DNA of 64,000 nt, from the NCBI RefSeq assembly GCF_000626675.1, contig NZ_CP006842.1, positions 992,001 to 1,056,000 of the forward strand, written 5' to 3'. Position 1 is the first letter of the stretch. Every line of letters starts with the position of its first letter. Shown piece by piece: positions 18,231 to 26,778 of this stretch. Under the pieces are notes generated by a model that was not told where the DNA came from, searched no databases, and saw nothing but the letters and a program-made list of their open reading frames with translations. The position numbers were made by a program, and so were the translations under genes. The DNA is from Corynebacterium glyciniphilum AJ 3170. GTDB lineage: Bacteria > Actinomycetota > Actinomycetes > Mycobacteriales > Mycobacteriaceae.

Positions 18231-19522
18231 CGTAGTGCGACCATGTCGTCGCCGCGTTGCTCGACGACCACGTCGCCCTGCACCCGGAGACTGACCGGGC
18301 CGTCGTAGTCTCCGCGGTCGACAGGTACGGTGCGTTCCACGGAACCGGTGTCCCAGTCGGCCACGGCGATGCCGTCAGGCACCGGCACCAGGAGTGATCC
18401 TGCCATGGCAGCCCCGGAGCCGAGCGCGGGGACAGAGAAACGCGGTTCCAGGTTGGTCGGCCCGAATCCGATGAGGCGGTCGCCGTTGAACCACGTCATG
18501 TGGTGCGGCAGGTCCCCGGTCGCGGCGGTGAACGGGTCATCACCTTTGCCGTCGGCGAGGTGAGCCAGCGTGGGTGACGGGTCAGCAGGGTGCTGGTCAA
18601 ATGATCCGTCGGAATGCAGGACCTGGAATCTGCTGCCTGCGTAGTCATCGGCGTCCGCGGCGCGACGGCCGTTGCCGTGCACGTAGATCACTGCAGCTTC
18701 CTGGGCGATCCCGACCAGCTCCGCGTCCGGCGGGACGGTGAACTCGTGAGTCGTCTCGGGTTCACTCGATTCCTCTGGATCGGCGACCTGCAGGCTGACG
18801 GTGCTTTTGCCGTCTTCACGGTCACAGTCGGCCAGGACGGCGAGCAGGTCCTTGCGGGTCTGTGCCGACGTGAACCGGCATCCGTCCAACGGCTGCACGT
18901 CCGCCTTCACAGGAGCCTCGACGTGTCCGGTCTCCACCGTACGGACGAGGTCAGAACGCCACAGTTCCGCCCGGTCGTCGCTGATCACACCAATGTGGTC
19001 GAGGGAGCGGAAGAACCGGACATCCGTACTGCCGAGTGCGGAGCGGGTGTCCTGGTAGCGGCCGGTGGAGGCGCTGAGGGACGTGACGTCCGAGCACCCT
19101 TTCGGTCCGCGGTAGACAACCACGACACGCCCCCAGTTACCCGCGACACCACAGAGCTCGCGGTCGCGGCTGTAACTCCATGCTTCCTGACCATCGTCGA
19201 CGGAGACACCGCTCACCCGGTCACCGTCACGGACGACGGCGGTCCCGTCCACCAGGACAGGCTCACCGGAGTCGGACGGGAGCGAATGCGTGCGCCAGAT
19301 CTCGTCGAGGTTCTCCGGCGGTGCATCGGCTGCCGACGGTGCCGCGACGGCCTCACCGGGGCCTGCTTCGGTACGGGATGTACCCCGGGAATCGGAGAAG
19401 AACCAGGTCCCCAGGACCAGGAGCAGTACGGTAACCGTGATCAGTGCGGTGACGATCAGATCGGTCCGCGACCGTTGTTCAGTGGGAACTCTGCCGCCCT
19501 GCTGGAGACGGAGCCGGTTCAC
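18218..19522 (-). CDS. Membrane-anchored PQQ-like beta-propeller protein
   Basis: A 434-residue protein. A basic N-terminus is followed by one transmembrane helix (about residues 22-42, LIVTALITVTVLLLVLGTWFF). The large extracellular part has repeated blades with the pattern GxVxxDGTAVVRDGDRVSGV and WSYSRDRELCGV, like PQQ-type propellers; cysteines at CGVAGNW and CSDVT probably form a disulfide. It starts with GTG overlapping the helicase stop (GTGA), so it is translationally coupled. The function is unknown; a cell-surface sensor or scaffold is an inference. Confidence 0.75.
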   Translation of the reverse strand: MNRLRLQQGGRVPTEQRSRTDLIVTALITVTVLLLVLGTWFFSDSRGTSRTEAGPGEAVAAPSAADAPPENLDEIWRTHSLPSDSGEPVLVDGTAVVRDGDRVSGVSVDDGQEAWSYSRDRELCGVAGNWGRVVVVYRGPKGCSDVTSLSASTGRYQDTRSALGSTDVRFFRSLDHIGVISDDRAELWRSDLVRTVETGHVEAPVKADVQPLDGCRFTSAQTRKDLLAVLADCDREDGKSTVSLQVADPEESSEPETTHEFTVPPDAELVGIAQEAAVIYVHGNGRRAADADDYAGSRFQVLHSDGSFDQHPADPSPTLAHLADGKGDDPFTAATGDLPHHMTWFNGDRLIGFGPTNLEPRFSVPALGSGAAMAGSLLVPVPDGIAVADWDTGSVERTVPVDRGDYDGPVSLRVQGDVVVEQRGDDMVALRQRP

Positions 19523-20820
19523 TGCCGCGGCTTCCTCTTCGCCGGTGCTGTCGCCGATGCCGACCCCTGGACCTTACGTGGCGGCCCGACACGGTCCCGG
19601 ACATCGTCGGGAAGGTCGAACTCGGCGAGAAATTCCGGGGACCCCGAGAACCACTGTGGTGGGTTATTCCGGCCGAGGTCCAGGGTTTCGTCGATGGCCC
19701 TCCAACGGGTCACTTCGTCCCACCCGACCAGGGTGACCGCCACGCCGGAGCGTCCCGCGCGTCCCGTGCGGCCGATACGGTGCACATAGGTCTTGTCGTC
19801 CTCGGGGACCTGGTAGTTGATCACGTGCGTGACGTCGTCGACGTCGATGCCGCGGGCGGCGACGTCGGTGGCCACCATCACGCTCACCCGCCCTTCCCGG
19901 AATGCGTTCAGTGAATTCTCGCGGTCCTTCTGCCGCATGTCCCCGTGGACGGCGCCGACGTCGAAACCGAGTTCGGCCAGGTCCCCGGCGATGATGGCTG
20001 CCTGGCGTTTGGTTTTGGCGAACACGATTGTGCGTCCCCGACCCGGTGTCTGCAGGATCCGGGCGAGCACGCTCATCCGGTCGAGCTTGTGGGACTGGAA
20101 CACTGTCTGCCGGGTGGTGACGTGGGTAGCGCGGGCGTCGTCCAGGTCTGCACGGATCAGAACCGGGCGGTTCATGAACTCCCGGGTCAGAGCCACAATC
20201 GGCCCCGGCATTGTCGCGGAGAAGAGCATTGTCTGCCGCTCTTCGGCGGTCTGCGCCATGATCTTCTTGACATCGTCGAGGAATCCCTGATCGAGCATCT
20301 CATCGGCCTCGTCCAACACGAGGACCTCGACGTGGGAGAGGTCGAGGTGCCCTTGACGCGACAGGTCGAGCAACCGGCCGGGCGTGCCGACGACGAGGTC
20401 GGTCCCGCCGTCCAGCGCGGCGATCTGCTTCTCGAAGGGCACACCGCCGTAGATGGTCGTCACGGTGAAGGGACGTCCGGCAGCCGTGACGTGCCGGGAT
20501 GCCGCGGCGAGGTCGCCTGCCACCTGGATGCCCAGTTCCCTGGTGGGAACCACGACCAGACCGCGGACGGAGCCGTCGAGCTCGCTGACCGCGGCATCGT
20601 CGAAGAGCCTGTCGAGTAGAGGAATGCCGAATCCCAGGGTCTTTCCCATCCCGGTGCGCGCCTGCCCGATGAGGTCCTTGCCGACCAGGGCGAGCGGCAG
20701 AGTGCGCTCCTGGATCGCGAAAGCCTCCGCGATCCCGTCTTCCTCGAGCGCATCGACGATCTCGGCGGCCACACCGAGATCCCGGAACGTTGGTCGCACC
20801 ACGGGCGTCATCCCCTCCAT
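19519..20820 (-). CDS. DEAD-box ATP-dependent RNA helicase (RhlE-like)
   Basis: A 433-residue helicase with every DEAD-box motif: Q motif FAIQERTLPLAL, motif I ARTGMGKT, Ia VPTRELGIQ, Ib TPGRLLDL, II VLDEADEML, III SATMP, V ATDVAARGIDVDDVTHVINY and VI HRIGRTGRAGR. The C-terminal tail is short and basic (SATAPAKRKPRQ). The start at 20820 (MEGMTPVV) or 20811 is uncertain because no clear ribosome site is visible. It corresponds in position to M. tuberculosis rhlE near whiB1 and is likely involved in ribosome assembly or RNA decay. Confidence 0.92.
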   Translation of the reverse strand: MEGMTPVVRPTFRDLGVAAEIVDALEEDGIAEAFAIQERTLPLALVGKDLIGQARTGMGKTLGFGIPLLDRLFDDAAVSELDGSVRGLVVVPTRELGIQVAGDLAAASRHVTAAGRPFTVTTIYGGVPFEKQIAALDGGTDLVVGTPGRLLDLSRQGHLDLSHVEVLVLDEADEMLDQGFLDDVKKIMAQTAEERQTMLFSATMPGPIVALTREFMNRPVLIRADLDDARATHVTTRQTVFQSHKLDRMSVLARILQTPGRGRTIVFAKTKRQAAIIAGDLAELGFDVGAVHGDMRQKDRENSLNAFREGRVSVMVATDVAARGIDVDDVTHVINYQVPEDDKTYVHRIGRTGRAGRSGVAVTLVGWDEVTRWRAIDETLDLGRNNPPQWFSGSPEFLAEFDLPDDVRDRVGPPRKVQGSASATAPAKRKPRQ

Positions 20821-20841
20821 CGTCTTATCTTCGTTCGTCGC

Positions 20842-20847
20842 TATGAT
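20842..20847 (+). promoter_or_regulatory. Candidate -10 box (TATGAT) of the DUF3107 gene
   Basis: TATGAT is 56 bases before the ATG at 20904, in the divergent region shared with the helicase. Confidence 0.4.
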
Positions 20848-20903
20848 GGTCCACGTTACAGTCATCGCAATGCGAGAGAGAAAGAAAGGCCTGAAGGCAC
20901 CCT

Positions 20904-21137
20904 ATGGACATCAAGGTCGGATTCGTCGACAACCCCCGCGATCTCGTCATCACCAGTGCAGATGAGCAGGACGCAGTCGTGGCAGAGGTGGAGAAGTTCC
21001 TCACCTCGGAGGAGGCCGGCTCGGCAAGCACCCTGACCCTCAAAGACAACAAGGGGTCGGTGTTCGTCATCGTGCGTAACCAGGTGGCTTACGTGGAGGT
21101 CGGTTCCTCGGCACAGCGTCCGGTCGGGTTTATCTGA
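20904..21137 (+). CDS. DUF3107 family protein
   Basis: A 77-residue protein starting MDIKVGFVDNPRDLVITS and ending QRPVGFI, both hallmarks of DUF3107, which has an equivalent (TB9.4-like) in the same place of mycobacterial genomes. It is a small alpha/beta fold without catalytic motifs. The function is unknown. It is separated from the next gene by about 40 bases. Confidence 0.9.
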   Translation: MDIKVGFVDNPRDLVITSADEQDAVVAEVEKFLTSEEAGSASTLTLKDNKGSVFVIVRNQVAYVEVGSSAQRPVGFI

Positions 21138-21178
21138 GCCGGCCCATCTGATTCATCTGACACAGCCGAGTAAACTGC

Positions 21179-22276
21179 ATGCCTTCCGACGGATCCCCCC
21201 ACGACCCCACGCCCCGACCGGGGCGAGAAGACGGGCAGATTCGCCGGGAGCGCTTCAGTATGCCCAGATCGACCGGGGGGACAGCCCCTGGTGCCACTGA
21301 GCAGACCCGTGGGGCGGAACAGTTCCGGCAGCGTCAGCTACGCCGTCGCCGGTGGCTCAGCGCCGGTGGAGCCCTGGTTTTCCTGCTCACCGTCGCCGTT
21401 GTCGCGGAGCTCGTGGTTGCCGGGGGAAAAGACGACACGGCAGACCTCTCGGGCGTCTCGGAGGTGTCGGACGCAGGTGCGTCGGAGGATGTTGCCGACG
21501 AACCGCAGGACGGCCCCGTGCCCGGTGACGCGCCGGACGCGGGCGGTGTAGGCGAACTGCCCTCCGGGGGGACAGTGACGGCGCGGGGTGACGGGGACTA
21601 CCGCGGTGTCGGGTCAGCGGGAATGACCGCCGGCGACCCGGACAGGGATGACGCAGACACCTACAGCTTCGTTGTGGAGGTCGAGAACGGGCTCGACGTC
21701 TCCTCATTCGGGGGTGGGGACGCGTTTGCTGCGGCTGTGGACGCGACGCTGTCTGATCCGCGGTCCTGGATCTCAGACGGTACCTTCGCCTTCCGGCATG
21801 TCAGCGTCACTGACCGGCGTGCGCCGGACCTGAGGATCCGCCTGACCAGCCCCGAGACGACACGGGAGGTGTGTGGTGCCCAGATTGAGCTGGAGACCAG
21901 TTGTTTCGTCCGTGGGCCGGACGTCGAGGGGGAGCGACGGGGGGCAGCGGCAGCCGGACGCGTCGTCGTCAATGCCGCCCGGTGGGTCCGTGGGGCGACG
22001 ACGTTCGAGGGCGACCTCGGCTCCTACCGGCAGTACCTCCTGAACCATGAGGTCGGCCACGGGCTGGGGTTCGCCCGGCATCAGGTGTGCCCGGAGGACG
22101 GCGTTCTTGCACCGGTGATGATGCAGCAGACTCTGAGTCTCAACAACGGCGAACTCGAGGATCTCGAGGCCGGTGCGGAGTACGGGGAGGCAGGACGGGA
22201 CGCGACATGCCGCCCCAATTCCTGGCCGTACCCGCACGGGCGTAGTGAGGGGGACCCGGTGGACGTCCGGGACTGA
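21179..22276 (+). CDS. DUF3152 protein, membrane-anchored metzincin-like protease
   Basis: A 365-residue protein. After a basic, disordered N-terminus a single transmembrane segment (about 63-82) leads to an acidic linker and the DUF3152 domain (about 145-350). The domain contains NHEVGHGLGFARHQVC, a HExxH zinc motif with the Gly seen in metzincins; the third His is one residue later than the usual HExxHxxGxxH spacing. Cysteines CGAQIELETSC and in the C-terminus probably pair outside the cell. It is inferred to act in the cell envelope; the substrate is unknown. DUF3107 upstream is its usual neighbour. Confidence 0.85.
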   Translation: MPSDGSPHDPTPRPGREDGQIRRERFSMPRSTGGTAPGATEQTRGAEQFRQRQLRRRRWLSAGGALVFLLTVAVVAELVVAGGKDDTADLSGVSEVSDAGASEDVADEPQDGPVPGDAPDAGGVGELPSGGTVTARGDGDYRGVGSAGMTAGDPDRDDADTYSFVVEVENGLDVSSFGGGDAFAAAVDATLSDPRSWISDGTFAFRHVSVTDRRAPDLRIRLTSPETTREVCGAQIELETSCFVRGPDVEGERRGAAAAGRVVVNAARWVRGATTFEGDLGSYRQYLLNHEVGHGLGFARHQVCPEDGVLAPVMMQQTLSLNNGELEDLEAGAEYGEAGRDATCRPNSWPYPHGRSEGDPVDVRD

Positions 22277-22333
22277 GTGTCCCGGGTGACCTGCGTGTTC
22301 GAACGGACACAGGGAACTGTCCGGATCGCGGGT

Positions 22334-22339
22334 TAAAGT
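22334..22339 (+). promoter_or_regulatory. -10 box (TAAAGT) of the TIGR02569 gene
   Basis: TAAAGT is 8 bases before the ATG at 22348. Confidence 0.5.
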
Positions 22340-22347
22340 GTGTAGCC

Positions 22348-23370
22348 ATGATCGAGAACTCCACGCCGAATGCATCTGTTCCCGCGGCCGCTCCACCGGC
22401 GGCGATCAGGGCAGGTTTCCAGGTGTCCCAGGCCACACCGGTGGAACTCGGTGGTGCGTGGGGCGACGGGTGGCGTTGTGACCGTGCTGTGCTGGTGCCC
22501 TCCGAGGACCGTGCTCGGGCGACCTGGACGGCTCAGATGATGGACCGAGTACGTCCCGCCGGTGTTTCCGTCGCCCGGCCACTGCGGTCGACTGACGGCC
22601 GGTACGCCGTCGGCGGGTGGACGGCCCGCGGATTCCTCTCCGGTCACCGTGCTCCCCGGTTCGACGAGACAGCGGCCAGTGTCCTGCGGTTCAACGAGGC
22701 GCTTGACCAGGCGATGCAGGGGGAGGGTCGCCCACCGTTCCTGGACACGGCGTCGCGGTTGTCCGGCGCCGCCGTTCAGGAACGGGTCCTGAGCGAGACG
22801 GAGCTTTTCGCCGTGGCAGAGTCGGCCGCGTGGGCTGATGACCCTACCGATCTGCTCATGCCGGTCATGGACCTGACCGTCGTCCCGCGGGACGATGTCG
22901 CCGCAGCCATGGAGAAAGCCACCGGTCTGATGCTCCTCCGAGAGGCAGTCACTGCCCCGGACCAGCTCGTCCACGGTGATGCACTGGGGTGCACCGTCTA
23001 TGACGGCTACGCGGATCCGGCGATTGTGGACTTCGTGCCTGCCTGGCGCCCCACGGGATGGTCTGTCGCCCTCCTCGTCGTCGATGCGATCGCCTGGGCG
23101 AATGCCGAGGACGGTCTGCTCGACCGATGGTCCCATCTGCAGGACTTCGACCAGCTCCTGCTGCGCGCGGTGATGTTCCGCCTGTTCGCCCATGCTGCGG
23201 TGCCGGGAACCCTGCCGCAGGCCTGGCCGGGGCTGTCACGGGTCAGTGACGTGGTCGCGGCCAGGGTCGGCGGAGTGCGCCGGGCGATGCCGGTGGACGA
23301 TGCCTCTGCAGACTCCGCAGATGGAACGGGTGCTGATGCTCCGCTGGAGCAGGGCCCCCGGGGGAACTGA
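22348..23370 (+). CDS. TIGR02569 family protein (kinase-like fold)
   Basis: A 340-residue protein of an actinobacterial family related to aminoglycoside/choline phosphotransferases. The catalytic-loop region is LVHGDALGCTVYDG near residues 209-222: the HGD is kept, but the Asn expected four or five residues later is Cys-Thr. The DFG-like element is IVDFVPAWRP near residues 228-237. This suggests a weak or altered kinase. It stands directly upstream of adnA (3 bases), as in mycobacteria, so a link to DNA repair is possible but not shown. Confidence 0.85.
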   Translation: MIENSTPNASVPAAAPPAAIRAGFQVSQATPVELGGAWGDGWRCDRAVLVPSEDRARATWTAQMMDRVRPAGVSVARPLRSTDGRYAVGGWTARGFLSGHRAPRFDETAASVLRFNEALDQAMQGEGRPPFLDTASRLSGAAVQERVLSETELFAVAESAAWADDPTDLLMPVMDLTVVPRDDVAAAMEKATGLMLLREAVTAPDQLVHGDALGCTVYDGYADPAIVDFVPAWRPTGWSVALLVVDAIAWANAEDGLLDRWSHLQDFDQLLLRAVMFRLFAHAAVPGTLPQAWPGLSRVSDVVAARVGGVRRAMPVDDASADSADGTGADAPLEQGPRGN

Positions 23371-23373
23371 GTC

Positions 23374-26300
23374 GTGGCCGACGGCACAGGGACAGACAGC
23401 ACGGCCACGAGTCGTTCGAGACAGGACGCCAGGGAGGACGCAGAGCTCCGGCGTCGCATCGGTTCGGCGGGAACCGTGGATGTGCGCCTGGATACTGACA
23501 CTGACACTGCCGGCACGCAGGCTGACAGTGCCGGAGAGCCCGCGACACCCCGTCAGTGGGACGGCCTGGCGTCGGCGCTGGTGTCCGGCGACGAGAGGCT
23601 GGACACCCGCCTGCCGTACTCCGTGCTGGGTGGGCCCGGCACCGGCAAGACCTCACTGCTCGTCGACACGGTCGTCGATTTTCTCGACAGTGGGGGAACC
23701 GCGGACGAGGTCATGGTCGTGGCACCGTCGAAGGAGGCTGCCGGAGCGTTGCGTGACCAGATCGCTGACGCTGTACGGTCCCGGGACGACTACGCCACCA
23801 CCGGAACAATGGTGCGCTCCGTGCACTCGTGGGCCTTCGCCTTTCTGCGTGCCGTCGCCCAGGAAGATCAGGCGGCGCGGGCAGCACAGCCCCGCCTGAT
23901 GACGGGTGCGGAGCATGATCTCCAGATCCGCACCCTTCTCCGCGGTCATGCCGAGGACGGCACGGGCCAGTGGCCCGAGGACATCCGTCCGGCACTGCCG
24001 CTGGTGGGGTTCGCACGCCAGCTCCGTGATCTCCTGCTGCGCGCGGCCGAGCGGGGGGTCGACGCAACAGCCCTGGCCGAGCTCGGTGCCCGGTACGACG
24101 AGCCGATGTGGTCGGCTGCCGGGGATTTCCTCCGTGAGTACGGACAGATCCAGGCACTGTCAGCCACCAACAACCTCAATGCCTCCGAACTGCTGCACAC
24201 CACCCTTGCTGTCCTCGATGAGCATCCGGAGGTCCTGGAGCGGCATCGTGGCACGATCCGGCTCGTACTCGTCGACGACGCGCATAACCTTGACCCGGCA
24301 TCGGGCCAGTTCATCTCCCGGTTCATGGTCCCTGGCGTCCGTAGCCTTGTCGCCGGGGATCCGGACCAGTGTGTCTTTCATTTCCGTGGCGCGGATGAAA
24401 CTTTCCTTACCGGCATCGCCGCCGATGAGGACCGACGGGTCGTGCTCTCCCGCTCACACCGTCTGCCCGGGGGGCTTGTGGCGGCCGTGAACCTCCTGGA
24501 GACCCGTCTGCCTGCCCAGCCGACACGGGTGACGGTGCGCGAGGGAAAGACTGCCGGGGGGCCTGCCGGACTGGCGGTGCGGCGTTCCCCGTCCCGGACG
24601 GCAGATACCCTCGTCGTCACCGACGAGATCAGGCGGGCACATGTCATCGAAGGCGTGCCGTGGGACGACATCGCCGTCGTCGTGCGTTCGACCGCAGACA
24701 TCCCGGTCCTGCGACGGGCATTGCTCTCCCACGGAGTACCCGTCAAAGTCGACCCCACCAGTGTTGTCCTGGCGGACCAGCCGTTGGTCAGGGTGATTCT
24801 GCTCGCGCTCGACGCACTCGTGCGCCCCTTGAGTGGCGTTGAGATGCAGCAACTCATCGAGAGCCCCATCGGAGGGGCTGATCCGGTGATGCTGCGTCGC
24901 GTGGAACGTGCGGTCGCCCCGCTGCTGACCGGCACCGGGATGCGGGCGATGGATGCGGTGACCGCGATCGTCACGGGGCAGGCAGACGCCGAGGAACGAG
25001 AACTCTGGACCAGCCGATTCGGACCTCGCGAACAGCAGGTCATCGAGCGCGTCACCCAGGTCATCGAGGCCGGACGGGCTGCGTTGGATCAGAAGACGGC
25101 GACGTCACCTGTCGAGGCGGTGCTCTGGGCGGTCTGGCAGGCCGCGGACCTCTCCAGTTCCCTCCAGGTCCAGGCCTTGCGCGGCGGTACCCTCGGATCG
25201 CAGGCAGACCGTGACCTCGACGCCGTCATGAGCCTGTTCGACCTTGCCGGCGATGTCGTGGAACGCACGCCCACGGTCACCCTGGAGACTTTCCTGGAGG
25301 ACGTGAGGTCCCAGGAACTGCCCACCGGAGGGCGCGACCGACGCGGTGTACGACCGGACGCCGTCGAGATCCTTCCCGCCCACGCGGCCGCGGGCAGGCA
25401 GTGGGGTGTGGTTGTCGTGGCAGGGGTCCAGGAAGACAGCTGGCCGGCGGGGCCGACCGTGGGGGGACTGTTCGGACAGCAGGAGCTCGTCGATCTCATC
25501 GACCGTGGGATCTCACCGCACATCCCGGTGTCCCGTGCGGCCGCTGCGCTGTCTGAGGAGCGACGCCTGTTCCTCCTGGCGGTGTCGCGAGCGCGGATAC
25601 GCACCCTGGTGACCGCCGTTGACTCCGCAGGTGACGACACCAGCGTCCCCTCGCGTTTCCTCGAGGAGATCGAGGATGCCGCCACAGCCGGAGCGGAGCC
25701 GGAAGGCCGTCCGGAGGATACGACGGCGACCGCAGAGCCGTCGCCCGCGGCTGGTCCCGTTGTGTCGTCCATGGCGTCGTCCTTGGCGTCTGCTCTGGCC
25801 CCGGCGTTGCCGAGGGTGCTGGCTCTGGAACCGTTGATCGCCGAACTCCGCGATGTCGTCTGTGACGGCAACCGCGCCGGCCATGAACGCGATGCGGCGG
25901 CACACAATCTTGCCCGGCTGGCGGAGGCCGGTGTCTACGGTGCGAACCCTGATCAGTGGTGGGGGATCGCACCACCGTCGACCACCGGCCCGGCTGTCGC
26001 TCCACCCCGCGGGGACGCCGCGCCCACCGTCCGAATCAGCCCCACCACCCTGGAGTCCCTCGACGACGGTTGCGACACCGTGGCCTTCCTCCGTGGCCTC
26101 ACAGGAGGGGCGTCCACCGAACAGATGAAGGTCGGCGTACTCATCCATGCTGTTGCCGAGGGGTTCGCCAACGGTCTCGGCTATGACGACGCCCGTGACA
26201 TCGTCGCTGACGCTGTCCCGTACCTCGTTGACGGTCCGTCGTGGACGGCCGCCCCGCTGACGGACAGTTGTCTCACTGCGGTGGACCGTCTCTACACCTG

Positions 26301-26778
26301 GATCCTCGAACGGGAGGGGCTGGGCAGAACGGTGGAGGTGGAGCGCACGCTCGAGCGACGCATCGGGACCACCGACGGCGGACTGCCGATCGTCCTCGCC
26401 GGACGGGCGGACCGCGTCGAGACCGACGCAGCAGGCCGGTCGACGGTCGTCGATTTCAAGACCGGACGCAGCGCGAAGACGAAGAAGGAGGCTGCGGAAA
26501 GCCGGCAGCTGTCCGCCTACCAGCTGCTCATCGACGGGGAACCAGGCATGACCGCTGACGGAGCGATGCTGGTATACCCCCGCCGCGACACCACCACCGT
26601 CACGGTGCTGCAACAGGCAGCCATGAGCACCGAGGAGCTGGAGGAGTTCCGGGCGTTGGCCGTCGATGCCGCCACTAGAGTGACCGGCCCGGTGTTCCGG
26701 GCGACCGCGGAGAACTGTGAATCCTCCGACTACGCATGTCTGTGCCCGGCCTGCCGGGCAGGGGAGCAGGTGATCTAG
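23374..26778 (+). CDS. adnA: Helicase-nuclease subunit AdnA
   Basis: The 1134-residue first subunit of the AdnAB double-strand-break resection machine. The N-terminal UvrD-like motor has Walker A GGPGTGKT (about 86-93), but motif II is VDDAHN instead of DExQ, fitting the weak ATPase of AdnA. The C-terminal PDDEXK nuclease carries GRADRVET, VVDFKTG (about 1027-1033) and QLSAYQLL. Four cysteines (about 898 in DDGC, then CESSDYACLCPAC near 1114-1126) frame the nuclease as an iron-sulfur cluster, as in AddB. It starts with GTG just after the TIGR02569 stop, and adnB follows with no gap. Confidence 0.93.
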   Translation: MADGTGTDSTATSRSRQDAREDAELRRRIGSAGTVDVRLDTDTDTAGTQADSAGEPATPRQWDGLASALVSGDERLDTRLPYSVLGGPGTGKTSLLVDTVVDFLDSGGTADEVMVVAPSKEAAGALRDQIADAVRSRDDYATTGTMVRSVHSWAFAFLRAVAQEDQAARAAQPRLMTGAEHDLQIRTLLRGHAEDGTGQWPEDIRPALPLVGFARQLRDLLLRAAERGVDATALAELGARYDEPMWSAAGDFLREYGQIQALSATNNLNASELLHTTLAVLDEHPEVLERHRGTIRLVLVDDAHNLDPASGQFISRFMVPGVRSLVAGDPDQCVFHFRGADETFLTGIAADEDRRVVLSRSHRLPGGLVAAVNLLETRLPAQPTRVTVREGKTAGGPAGLAVRRSPSRTADTLVVTDEIRRAHVIEGVPWDDIAVVVRSTADIPVLRRALLSHGVPVKVDPTSVVLADQPLVRVILLALDALVRPLSGVEMQQLIESPIGGADPVMLRRVERAVAPLLTGTGMRAMDAVTAIVTGQADAEERELWTSRFGPREQQVIERVTQVIEAGRAALDQKTATSPVEAVLWAVWQAADLSSSLQVQALRGGTLGSQADRDLDAVMSLFDLAGDVVERTPTVTLETFLEDVRSQELPTGGRDRRGVRPDAVEILPAHAAAGRQWGVVVVAGVQEDSWPAGPTVGGLFGQQELVDLIDRGISPHIPVSRAAAALSEERRLFLLAVSRARIRTLVTAVDSAGDDTSVPSRFLEEIEDAATAGAEPEGRPEDTTATAEPSPAAGPVVSSMASSLASALAPALPRVLALEPLIAELRDVVCDGNRAGHERDAAAHNLARLAEAGVYGANPDQWWGIAPPSTTGPAVAPPRGDAAPTVRISPTTLESLDDGCDTVAFLRGLTGGASTEQMKVGVLIHAVAEGFANGLGYDDARDIVADAVPYLVDGPSWTAAPLTDSCLTAVDRLYTWILEREGLGRTVEVERTLERRIGTTDGGLPIVLAGRADRVETDAAGRSTVVDFKTGRSAKTKKEAAESRQLSAYQLLIDGEPGMTADGAMLVYPRRDTTTVTVLQQAAMSTEELEEFRALAVDAATRVTGPVFRATAENCESSDYACLCPACRAGEQVI

